From Methylococcales bacterium (GTDB lineage Bacteria; Pseudomonadota; Gammaproteobacteria; Methylococcales; Methylomonadaceae): 5,574 bases of DNA. Below are positions 1 to 5,574 of the stretch, piece after piece. A model generated the notes under the pieces. That model saw only the letters and a program-made list of their open reading frames with translations, searched no databases and had not been told where the DNA came from. Position 1 is the stretch's first letter; every line of letters begins with the position of its first letter. Made by a program: the position numbers and the translations under genes. The DNA is taken from contig JAGLEW010000137.1 in NCBI GenBank assembly GCA_023144875.1, positions 1-5,574 of the forward strand, read 5' to 3'.

Positions 1-12
1 GTTAAAATATTT

Positions 13-777
13 TTAAATAAAATGCGTTAATGTGGCTTGAAACATGACAGGTCCTGTGGGTGTTGAGGATGGCGAACCCCCCAAAGGCTCTAAACTAACG
101 GCTAATCCTTCGGCGTGCAATACCGCTTTCGTTACATTTAATGCCAGTTGTTGAGACCCTTTTCTAGGCATTAGCCCTAGAGAACGCGGGGGCGTTTGCT
201 TATCCTTTGATAATAACCATAATTCATAAGATTTATCTTTAGGTAAATCCGAGGATTGCAAGCTGGTCACTAAGATCTGTTCAGTGGTTAAATTAAGACT
301 AATATGCCAAAATGCTTGATTTTTATCATTACGAACCACGGCAACATAGTGAGGTAAGGGGATGGGCGGTGTTTTTTCTGTTATAGCAATGACAGGATTT
401 TTAGATGACAGCCATTCTAAACGTAAAATAGCGGTTAAACTGACCACACAAAGAATGGAGGCTATGGCTAAACCGCGCCAAAGTGTCATACCTTGCCACC
501 ACGGTGTTTTTTGCCAGGAATAAAGCGTCGCTGTATCCGATTGAATATGTTGTTTTATTTTTTTCCATACGCGAATCGCGGGCGGTTTACTGGCAATACC
601 ACTGTAAAGCTGTGGTAAATGCGCTTCCCAGTAATCGACCCAATATTTTAATAAAGGATTTGTGTTTAAACTATCTTTTACCGCTTGCTGTTGTTCAAGA
701 GTCAGCATTCCCATTACATATTCACCTGCCAACATAATATTTTGCTCGTCAGGGTCATTTTTTTCAGAATCGGTCAT
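13..777 (-). CDS. RskA-like membrane anti-sigma factor
   Basis: This 254-residue protein is most likely the anti-sigma factor that holds the ECF sigma factor encoded just upstream at the inner membrane. Three parts are visible. Residues 13-60 form a helical N-terminal region beginning L-A-G-E-Y-V-M-G-M-L, the pattern of RskA-type sigma-binding domains; no zinc-type HxxxCxxC motif is present. A single hydrophobic segment at about 102-118 (G-L-A-I-A-S-I-L-C-V-V) is the likely membrane span. Residues 143-250 resemble the RskA C-terminal domain expected in the periplasm, including Y-E-L-W-L-L near 184-189 and the family-like E-P-x-G-G-S-P-x-x-x-P-T-G-P near 230-243. The ATG overlaps the sigma stop codon as TAATG, and a GGAG at 789-792 lies 11 bases upstream, so translational coupling is likely. 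Release in this family is by regulated proteolysis; the signal here is unknown. The family call is firm, the partner assignment is inferred from adjacency. Confidence 0.87.
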   Translation of the reverse strand: MTDSEKNDPDEQNIMLAGEYVMGMLTLEQQQAVKDSLNTNPLLKYWVDYWEAHLPQLYSGIASKPPAIRVWKKIKQHIQSDTATLYSWQKTPWWQGMTLWRGLAIASILCVVSLTAILRLEWLSSKNPVIAITEKTPPIPLPHYVAVVRNDKNQAFWHISLNLTTEQILVTSLQSSDLPKDKSYELWLLSKDKQTPPRSLGLMPRKGSQQLALNVTKAVLHAEGLAVSLEPLGGSPSSTPTGPVMFQATLTHFI

Positions 778-1322
778 TATTTATGGTACTCCAAGCAATT
801 TTTTAATTGGTGAAACCCGCGTCTAATCCAACTTTTTACCGTCCCTAATGGTTGTGCTAATTGATTGGAAAGCTGATTATGCGTATAGCCATCATAATAA
901 CTGAGTAATAAAACTTGGCGGGACACTTTATCTAATTGTTTCAGACAAACATCCAGAACATCATGGAGTTCCGTTTGTAAAAGGGTATCTATCGGTTCTT
1001 TCGTGACGGCGGGGGTATTTGATGCGTTTTCTTTATCGTTTTTGCGTTTTAAATCCATCGCACGATAACGTGCAATACTGATCATCCATGCTAAAACTTC
1101 CCCTCGTTCTGAATGATAATAGTGTGCATTTTTCCAAATTTGAATAAAACTTTCTTGTAAAATATCTTCAGCCCACTCTTGGCGTTTTAAAAGACGTAAT
1201 AAGATGGCATAGAGATGGGGGGACGTTTTATCATATAAGGCTTTAAAAGCCTGTTGGTCTTTTAAGACACAGGCGCTTATTAATGCCACTAATTCAGCAT
1301 TGTCGATATAAATTTTAGGCAT
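777..1322 (-). CDS. ECF-type RNA polymerase sigma factor (SigK-like, paired with RskA-type anti-sigma)
   Basis: The 181-residue product is a compact two-domain sigma factor of the extracytoplasmic-function (sigma-70 group 4) class, which directs RNA polymerase to a small stress or envelope regulon. Region 2 spans about residues 24-90, with the core-binding and -10 recognition pattern A-E-D-I-L-Q-E-S-F-I-Q-I-W around 51-63 and W-M-I-S-I-A-R-Y-R-A-M-D near 79-90. A polar linker follows (91-115). Region 4 covers about 125-177, with Y-Y-D-G-Y-T-H-N-Q-L-S and the helix-turn-helix G-T-V-K-S-W-I-R-R-G (160-169) for the -35 element. Length is normal for the class. The chosen ATG has only a weak purine stretch (GGGAAAG, 1333-1339, 10 bases upstream), but no better in-frame start is visible. 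The gene runs directly into the anti-sigma gene, and pairing with an RskA-type partner suggests the SigK-like group. The regulon cannot be seen in this window. Confidence 0.92.
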   Translation of the reverse strand: MPKIYIDNAELVALISACVLKDQQAFKALYDKTSPHLYAILLRLLKRQEWAEDILQESFIQIWKNAHYYHSERGEVLAWMISIARYRAMDLKRKNDKENASNTPAVTKEPIDTLLQTELHDVLDVCLKQLDKVSRQVLLLSYYDGYTHNQLSNQLAQPLGTVKSWIRRGFHQLKNCLEYHK

Positions 1323-1477
1323 TTTTAATTTTCTTTCCCATTAATTAGGTACTGTCCCGAAATGAACGCAGTCAAATTCAGGTTGAAAGTAGTATTTTTT
1401 TATTATTATTTTAATCTCAAACTGCCTAAACTCATCTAATAACGACAATATTGTATAGATTACTTAAACCCTTGGAT

Positions 1478-4027
1478 TTAAAATTTACCGTAATAGCCTT
1501 CCTTTAAGGCATCAAATAAATTGGCGGCTGAGTGCGTTTCACCATCATATTCGACCTCTTCATTGCCTTTTATCTCAACCGTTGATCCATCTTCTAAGGT
1601 AAATTGATAAGTAGTATTTTCTAAATCCGCTTCTTTAACTAAGACTCCTTGAAAAACTTCAGGGTTAAAACGAAACGTGGTGCAACCTTTTAGCCCTTTT
1701 TCATACGCATATTGATAAATATCTTTAAAATCCTCATAAGGATAATCGGTAGGGACATTGGCTGTTTTTGAAATAGAGGAATCAATCCATTTTTGTGCCG
1801 CCGCTTGAACATCAACATGTTGTTTTGGGGTAACATTATCGGCTGAAATAAAATAATCGGGCAATTGGTGCGCTGGATTATCACTGTAGGGCATGGCTTC
1901 TGAATTAATTAACGCGCGATAGGCTAATAATTCAAAGGAATACACATCGACTTTTTCTTTGGATTTTTTACCTTCTCGAATAATATTGCGTGAGTAATGA
2001 TGCGCAAAGCTAGGTTCAATCCCATTACTGGCATTATTGGCAAGCGATAAGGAAATAGTTCCTGTCGGAGCTATCGAGGTTGCATGTGTAAATCGCGCCC
2101 CTGTTTCAATTAATTCCGCAATTAACTCAGGGTCTTCTTTGCCAATTAACTGCATATAACGGCTGTATTTTGCGTGTAAGACTTTTCCTGCAATTTCATC
2201 CCCAACTTTATAGCCATCATCAACCATTTCAGGGCGTTTGTGCAACATTTCCCCTGTGACGATAAATATTTTTTCTAAAATGGGGGCTGTCCCTTTTTCC
2301 TTAGCCAAAGCTAGACCTTCTTTCCAGCCTTCAATGGCTAAAACTTTGGTAATTTTATCGGTAAATTCAAGCGAATTATCATCCCCATATTTCATACCTA
2401 GCATGGTTACGGTTGAACCTAAGCCTAAATAACCCATGCCATGACGGCGTTTTGAGATGATTTCTTCCCGTTGTTTTTCTAAAGGCAAGCCATTAATTTC
2501 CACGACGTTATCTAACATTCGCGTAAAAATACGAATGGTTTTACGGTATAAATCCCAATCAAATTTCGCCGATTTTGTAAAGGGTTTATCAACAAAACGG
2601 GTAAGATTAACTGAACCCAGGAGACAAGATCCGTATGCTGGGAGGGCCTGTTCTCCGCATCCACGATTAACAATTCCCTCTGTAATCCATGTGTCAGAAT
2701 TAGGTTCATACAAATCATACACATTAGCAAAACCATCAGCTTCAATTTTAATAATGGCGGTTGTTGATAATTTACCCTTATTATAGGTGCTAACTAAATC
2801 ACCGATTTTTAATTGATGTAATTGATTATCTTTATTTATATTTTTATTATGATCTAATGTATGAAAAATATGTGATTTTGTAGCACGTAATTTAACGCCA
2901 TTTGCAAATGAAATACATAAAACCGCTAAGTTTTCATGTTTTTCAACCGTTTTAACCGCTCCTTTACCATCAATCGTTGAAATAATATCGCCTTCTTTAA
3001 TCGTTTCAACCTTTTGTAACCCTGTTGGTGTCAGCACTAATGTACCTTCTGCAAGGCATGGATTAGTCGCGCGTATATTTTCGCAGTACCAGTTATTATT
3101 CATTTCATTGACTTTATCAATTAGAATAAAACCAGGTTCCGCATAATCATACGTCGAGGTCATGATAATATCCCACAACCGTTTAGCTGGAATGGTTTTA
3201 ATAATTCGACAGGCCACTTGACCTGCTGCATTGTTAACATACTGCGCTGTTTCAGGTAATTCACGCCAAATAATTTGCTGGGTATTATTTAAATCTAACT
3301 GATCTAATACCACTTCTTTTTCGGTAACGGGAAAAGACAAATACCATTCAGCATCCTTTTTAACCGCTTCAATAAATTCACTGGTAATTAATAAGGATAA
3401 ATTAAATTGTCGTAAGCGCCCGTCTTCACGTTTTGCACGAATGAAATCAACAACATCAGGATGGCAAATATCAAACGTTGCCATTTGCGCCCCACGCCGT
3501 CCACCTGCCGATGAAACGGTAAAACACATTTTGTCATAAATATCCATAAACGATAAAGGCCCTGAGGTATAAGCACCTGCACCTGAAACGTACGCATCCT
3601 TTGGTCTGAGCGTTGAAAATTCATAGCCAATTCCGCATCCCGCTTTTAACGTAAGCCCTGCTTCATGCACTTTATCAAGAATATCATCCATGCTGTCTTC
3701 GATAATTCCGCTGACGGTGCAATTTATCGTCGAGGTCGCAGGCTTATGTTTTTCCGCGCCTGCATTAGAAATAATGCGCCCTGCAGGAATTGCCCCTTGA
3801 CGCAAAGCCCATAAAAATTCGTGATAATATTGGTCTTGCAAGGCTTTGGTTGTTTCAACGGTGGATAACGCTTTTGCAACCCGTTGATAGGTTGCATCTA
3901 TGTCCTTATCAACTGCCTCGCCATTTTTGGTACTTAAACGGTATTTTGTTTCCCAAATATCAATAGAAGCATTTTGTAATGGAATATTGGTAACGAGATC
4001 ATTGAGCGGTGAGGAGGGTGCGGGCAT
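1478..4027 (-). CDS. nrdJ: Adenosylcobalamin-dependent (class II) ribonucleoside-diphosphate reductase with in-frame Hint/intein-like insertion
   Basis: This enzyme reduces ribonucleotides to deoxyribonucleotides in the cytoplasm using a radical generated from adenosylcobalamin, so it needs no NrdB subunit, and none is encoded nearby. The 849 residues include I-N-C-T-V-S-G (Cys103, expected redox cysteine), the glycine-rich C-G-I-G-Y-E-F-S at 131-138, S-S-A-G-G-R-R-G-A at 172-180, Y-G-S-C-L-L-G-S-V-N-L at 465-475 (Cys468, second redox cysteine), A-P-T-G-T-I-S-L at 653-660 (phosphate-binding loop) and K-G-C-T-T-F-R at 780-786. There is no N-terminal ATP-cone. The active-site motif N-P-C-G-E-Q is split: N322-P323 is followed by a 133-residue Hint domain (324-456), then C457-G-E-Q. 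Without it the protein would be 716 residues, ordinary for the family. No cysteine follows Cys782, so the usual C-terminal shuttle pair is not apparent. AGGAA at 4036-4040, 8 bases before the ATG, supports the start. The frame is open throughout. Class assignment is strong; activity depends on what happens to the insertion. Confidence 0.94.
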   Translation of the reverse strand: MPAPSSPLNDLVTNIPLQNASIDIWETKYRLSTKNGEAVDKDIDATYQRVAKALSTVETTKALQDQYYHEFLWALRQGAIPAGRIISNAGAEKHKPATSTINCTVSGIIEDSMDDILDKVHEAGLTLKAGCGIGYEFSTLRPKDAYVSGAGAYTSGPLSFMDIYDKMCFTVSSAGGRRGAQMATFDICHPDVVDFIRAKREDGRLRQFNLSLLITSEFIEAVKKDAEWYLSFPVTEKEVVLDQLDLNNTQQIIWRELPETAQYVNNAAGQVACRIIKTIPAKRLWDIIMTSTYDYAEPGFILIDKVNEMNNNWYCENIRATNPCLAEGTLVLTPTGLQKVETIKEGDIISTIDGKGAVKTVEKHENLAVLCISFANGVKLRATKSHIFHTLDHNKNINKDNQLHQLKIGDLVSTYNKGKLSTTAIIKIEADGFANVYDLYEPNSDTWITEGIVNRGCGEQALPAYGSCLLGSVNLTRFVDKPFTKSAKFDWDLYRKTIRIFTRMLDNVVEINGLPLEKQREEIISKRRHGMGYLGLGSTVTMLGMKYGDDNSLEFTDKITKVLAIEGWKEGLALAKEKGTAPILEKIFIVTGEMLHKRPEMVDDGYKVGDEIAGKVLHAKYSRYMQLIGKEDPELIAELIETGARFTHATSIAPTGTISLSLANNASNGIEPSFAHHYSRNIIREGKKSKEKVDVYSFELLAYRALINSEAMPYSDNPAHQLPDYFISADNVTPKQHVDVQAAAQKWIDSSISKTANVPTDYPYEDFKDIYQYAYEKGLKGCTTFRFNPEVFQGVLVKEADLENTTYQFTLEDGSTVEIKGNEEVEYDGETHSAANLFDALKEGYYGKF
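2660..3058 (-). other. Hint/mini-intein-like domain inside the class II reductase, with non-canonical C-terminal residues
   Basis: Residues 324-456 of the reductase have no counterpart in an ordinary class II enzyme but read as a Hint (intein-type) domain. Block A is C324-L-A-E-G-T-L-V-L-T-P-T-G, with the expected Cys1. G-D-I-I-S at 346-350 fits the next conserved strand. Block B is A-T-K-S-H-I-F, supplying T383 and H386 of the TxxH motif. A second G-D-L-V-S-T strand lies at 409-414. Block F is N-V-Y-D-L (435-439). Block G would be G-I-V-N-R-G (451-456), followed by C457 as the +1 nucleophile. The usual His-Asn end is Arg-Gly here, and the block F histidine position appears to be Asp445. No LAGLIDADG endonuclease is present, only an Asn/Lys-rich linker (392-405). 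The boundaries follow from excision restoring N-P-C-G-E-Q; both edge cysteines use TGC. The Hint identity is strong, splicing competence uncertain. Confidence 0.83.
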
Positions 4028-4079
4028 GAATAAGATTCCTGACGAATTTTTAAATAAGGCAGGAATTCTACAGTAAGCG

Positions 4080-4111
4080 TAAAGACTTTCAAATTTTTTT
4101 AAAAGTCTTTA
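4080..4111. repeat. A/T-rich inverted repeat upstream of the reductase gene
   Basis: AAAGACTTT at 4081-4089 is the exact reverse complement of AAAGTCTTT at 4102-4110, and the flanking T4080/A4111 extend the stem to 10 bp around a 12-base A/T-rich loop. It sits 52 bases past the galU stop and about 50 bases before the reductase start. It is not a typical intrinsic terminator on either strand: the stem is A/T-rich and no T-run follows it in the minus-strand direction. It may act as a weak galU terminator, a leader hairpin of the reductase mRNA, or a protein-binding site. The repeat itself is plain in the sequence; its role is not. Confidence 0.5.
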
Positions 4112-4121
4112 TTATCAATAT

Positions 4122-4127
4122 ATTATA
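4122..4127 (-). promoter_or_regulatory. Candidate -10 element for the reductase gene
   Basis: The minus strand reads TATAAT here, a perfect sigma-70 -10 hexamer, about 95 bases before the reductase ATG and inside the only sizeable gap between galU and that gene. The hexamers 16-18 bases further upstream (around 4144-4150) do not resemble TTGACA, and there is no TGn extension. Because the gap is A/T-rich, a chance match is quite possible. If used, transcription would start near 4115 and the inverted repeat at 4080-4111 would fall at the very start of the message. Confidence 0.3.
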
Positions 4128-4163
4128 GAAGTATTTTAATAATATCCGCTATTTATCAAACAG

Positions 4164-5039
4164 TTATAAAAGTCGTTGTTTTAAATAATGGGCAAACTTA
4201 TCTTTAAGCGCTGGGTGTAATAAACCATGTTCAACATTGGCAATTAAGTACCCTAACTTAGAACCGCAATCATAACGTTGTCCTTTAAACTGATAGCTTA
4301 ATACCGTTTCTTCTTTCTGTAATTCGGCAATTGCATCGGTTAATTGAATTTCACCGCCCGCGCCTTGAGTGACAGAATCCAAGTGTTTAAAAATAGCAGG
4401 GGTTAAAATATAGCGTCCAATCACGCCTAAATTAGACGGTGCAACCTCAGGTTTTGGTTTTTCAATAATCGACATAATTTCGCCGACTCGTTTACTTTTT
4501 GCTTTAATTTCAACAATCCCATATTGGTCGGTTTTATCCTGATCAACAGGTTCTACGGCTAAAATACTATGGCGTTCTTTTTTAAATAATTTAACCAGTT
4601 GTTTGATACAACCCCGATTACCATCTTCAACTAAATCATCGGCCAATAACACCGCAAAAGGTTCGTTACCGACAATAGATTTAGCACACAAAACCGCATG
4701 CCCTAAGCCTAGGGCTTCACTTTGACGAATAAAAACACAAGTCACATGGGCGGGTAAAATAGCGTGTAAATCGTTAATTAATTCATTTTTACCCTTTTTC
4801 TCTAATTCCGATTCCAGTTCATAGGATTTATCAAAATGATCTTGAATGCAATGTTTGTTGCGTCCTGTAATAAAAATTAAGGTATCAATCCCAGCCGCAA
4901 TCGCTTCTTCAACCGCATATTGAATCAACGGTTTATCAACAATGGGTAACATTTCTTTTGGATTGGCTTTGGTGGCAGGTAAAAAGCGTGTGCCTAGCCC
5001 TGCAACGGGAAAAACCGCTTTGGTGATTTTTTTTGACAT
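4164..5039 (-). CDS. galU: UTP--glucose-1-phosphate uridylyltransferase
   Basis: GalU makes UDP-glucose from UTP and glucose-1-phosphate in the cytoplasm, feeding envelope polysaccharide, glycogen or trehalose synthesis. The 291-residue product has the family's full length and motifs: the nucleotide-binding P-V-A-G-L-G-T-R-F-L-P-A-T-K (11-24) followed by K-E-M-L-P-I-V-D-K-P (28-37), R-Q-S-E-A-L-G-L-G-H-A-V (105-116), the metal-binding L-L-A-D-D at 131-135, I-E-K-P (192-195), G-R-Y-I-L (208-212), G-G-E-I-Q-L-T-D at 228-235 and Y-D-C-G-S-K-L-G-Y (256-264). The ATG is placed just before the expected first strand, and a weak AGGG (5046-5049) lies 6 bases upstream. Only 34 bases separate it from ftsK with no terminator between, so read-through from ftsK is likely. 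The gap after galU suggests the reductase may be transcribed separately. No anomalies are seen. Confidence 0.97.
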   Translation of the reverse strand: MSKKITKAVFPVAGLGTRFLPATKANPKEMLPIVDKPLIQYAVEEAIAAGIDTLIFITGRNKHCIQDHFDKSYELESELEKKGKNELINDLHAILPAHVTCVFIRQSEALGLGHAVLCAKSIVGNEPFAVLLADDLVEDGNRGCIKQLVKLFKKERHSILAVEPVDQDKTDQYGIVEIKAKSKRVGEIMSIIEKPKPEVAPSNLGVIGRYILTPAIFKHLDSVTQGAGGEIQLTDAIAELQKEETVLSYQFKGQRYDCGSKLGYLIANVEHGLLHPALKDKFAHYLKQRLL

Positions 5040-5073
5040 AAATAGCCCTGTAAGTTTTTAAAAATTTAATTTG

Positions 5074-5574
5074 TTAAGCATCAAGTGGTGGCGTCAATAC
5101 TTGGCGACTGCCATTGCGTTCAGGCTCACTGATAATACCTGCATTTTGCATCATATCAATCATACGAGCAGCGCGATTATACCCAATTTGTAGTTGTCTT
5201 TGTACACTGGAAATAGAGGCTTTTCGGCTTTCGACCACAAAGGCAACTGCTTCATCATACAAAACATCAGACTCTGACTTACTACTACTCTTAGGTGCTT
5301 TATCTAAACCTGGAATGTGTACCGTAGATTCGTCTAATATATTGGTTAAATAATCAGGCGGTGCGGTGGATTTTAAAAAGCTAACCACTTTATGGACTTC
5401 ATCATCCTCAATGAAAGCGCCATGAGCACGGGTTGGTATATTTTTTCCTGACGGTAAATAGAGCATGTCACCATTTCCGAGTAAACTTTCAGCGCCACTT
5501 TGATCTAAAATCGTGCGGGAATCAATTCGGGAAGACACTTGAAATGAAATACGGGTGGGAATATTTGCTTTAAT
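5074..5574 (-). CDS. ftsK: DNA translocase FtsK, C-terminal part (5' end cut by window edge)
   Basis: The reading frame is open to the right edge, leaving the last 166 codons of FtsK, the hexameric pump that moves chromosome DNA at the division septum and activates XerCD recombination at dif. The first residues, I-K-A-N-I-P-T-R-I-S-F, followed by I-D-S-R-T-I-L-D-Q and G-D-M-L-Y-L-P, are the end of the RecA-like motor (beta) domain. A-F-I-E-D-D-E-V-H-K-V-V follows. A Ser/Lys-rich linker (about 94-102 of the fragment) leads into the gamma winged helix at about 103-160 (positions 5095-5268), recognisable by R-K-A-S-I-S-S-V-Q-R and I-G-Y-N-R-A-A-R-M-I-D; in this family it reads the KOPS sequences. 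The GTG at 5536-5538 is an internal valine, not the start. The N-terminal membrane and linker parts lie outside the window. Nothing suggests a pseudogene. Confidence 0.97.
   Translation of the reverse strand: MKANIPTRISFQVSSRIDSRTILDQSGAESLLGNGDMLYLPSGKNIPTRAHGAFIEDDEVHKVVSFLKSTAPPDYLTNILDESTVHIPGLDKAPKSSSKSESDVLYDEAVAFVVESRKASISSVQRQLQIGYNRAARMIDMMQNAGIISEPERNGSRQVLTPPLDA

Noticed and set aside
1370..1375. TTGACT on the minus strand as a -35 box for the sigma gene
   Set aside because: Hexamers at 16-18 bases downstream (such as GTACCT or TACCTA) match a -10 element poorly, and no clear ECF-type AAC/CGT pair is visible either.
1347..1375. Possible insertion-sequence end in the gap before the sigma gene
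   Set aside because: This stretch is less AT-rich than its surroundings and looked like a terminal repeat, but no matching inverted copy, target duplication or transposase remnant is present in the window.
1445..1454. Perfect palindrome ACAATATTGT after the reductase gene
   Set aside because: Ten A/T-rich bases can be palindromic by chance. It has no loop or T-tract typical of a terminator.
2457..2786. Plus-strand open frame of 109 codons opposite the reductase
   Set aside because: It lies wholly antisense to the conserved reductase and Hint domain, has no recognisable domain, and is explained as a shadow of that gene. The other small frames within the sigma, reductase and ftsK genes were left out for the same reason.
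4113..4128. Possible NrdR box near the reductase promoter
   Set aside because: The core C-A-A-T-A-T-A-T-T resembles part of the NrdR consensus, but the flanks do not match, and no second box is present about three helical turns away on either side. The A/T-rich context makes a chance match likely.
4028..4163. Cobalamin riboswitch upstream of a B12-dependent enzyme
   Set aside because: The gap is too short for the usual element, and I see no B12-box sequence in it on the minus strand.
5040..5073. Terminator between ftsK and galU
   Set aside because: Only an A/T palindrome (TTTTTAAAAA) is present, with no GC stem, so it does not look like an intrinsic terminator.

Overview
The window is an AT-rich bacterial chromosome segment in which every supportable gene lies on the minus strand. 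Read 5'->3' on that strand the order is: 3' end of ftsK (cut by the right edge of the window), galU, a class II (adenosylcobalamin-dependent) ribonucleotide reductase gene, an ECF sigma factor gene, and the gene for its membrane anti-sigma factor of the RskA type. The GalU and FtsK sequences look proteobacterial, and the class II reductase has a C-terminus of a kind I associate with Proteobacteria. A low-GC gammaproteobacterium (for example a methanotroph or sulfur-oxidiser type) is my best guess, but the window has no marker that fixes the taxon. There are no RNA genes, CRISPR arrays or recognisable insertion sequences.

Layout. 5074-5574: FtsK motor end and gamma (DNA-reading) winged-helix domain, for chromosome segregation at division. 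4164-5039: galU, UDP-glucose pyrophosphorylase, 34 bases after ftsK and possibly in the same transcript. 4028-4163: the longest gap on the right half, with an A/T-rich inverted repeat and a good -10-like hexamer, probably the control region of the reductase. 1478-4027: class II ribonucleotide reductase, interrupted by an in-frame Hint (intein-like) domain of 133 residues. 1323-1477: AT-rich gap with no convincing promoter or terminator. 777-1322 and 13-777: ECF sigma factor and anti-sigma factor, joined by a TAATG stop/start overlap, so probably translationally coupled.

The most notable feature is the Hint domain. It lies between Pro323 and Cys457 of the reductase. Removing it exactly recreates the class II active-site motif N-P-C-G-E-Q, which holds the thiyl-radical cysteine and its Asn and Glu partners. 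The amino-terminal half of the Hint domain looks intact (Cys1, T-x-x-H block). Its carboxy-terminal end is not canonical: where active inteins normally end in His-Asn before the +1 Cys, this one ends in Arg-Gly, and the block F histidine position is Asp. It has no homing endonuclease. Either it splices by an unusual route, or splicing is conditional or lost. That would make the synthesis of deoxyribonucleotides by this enzyme depend on a protein-processing step.
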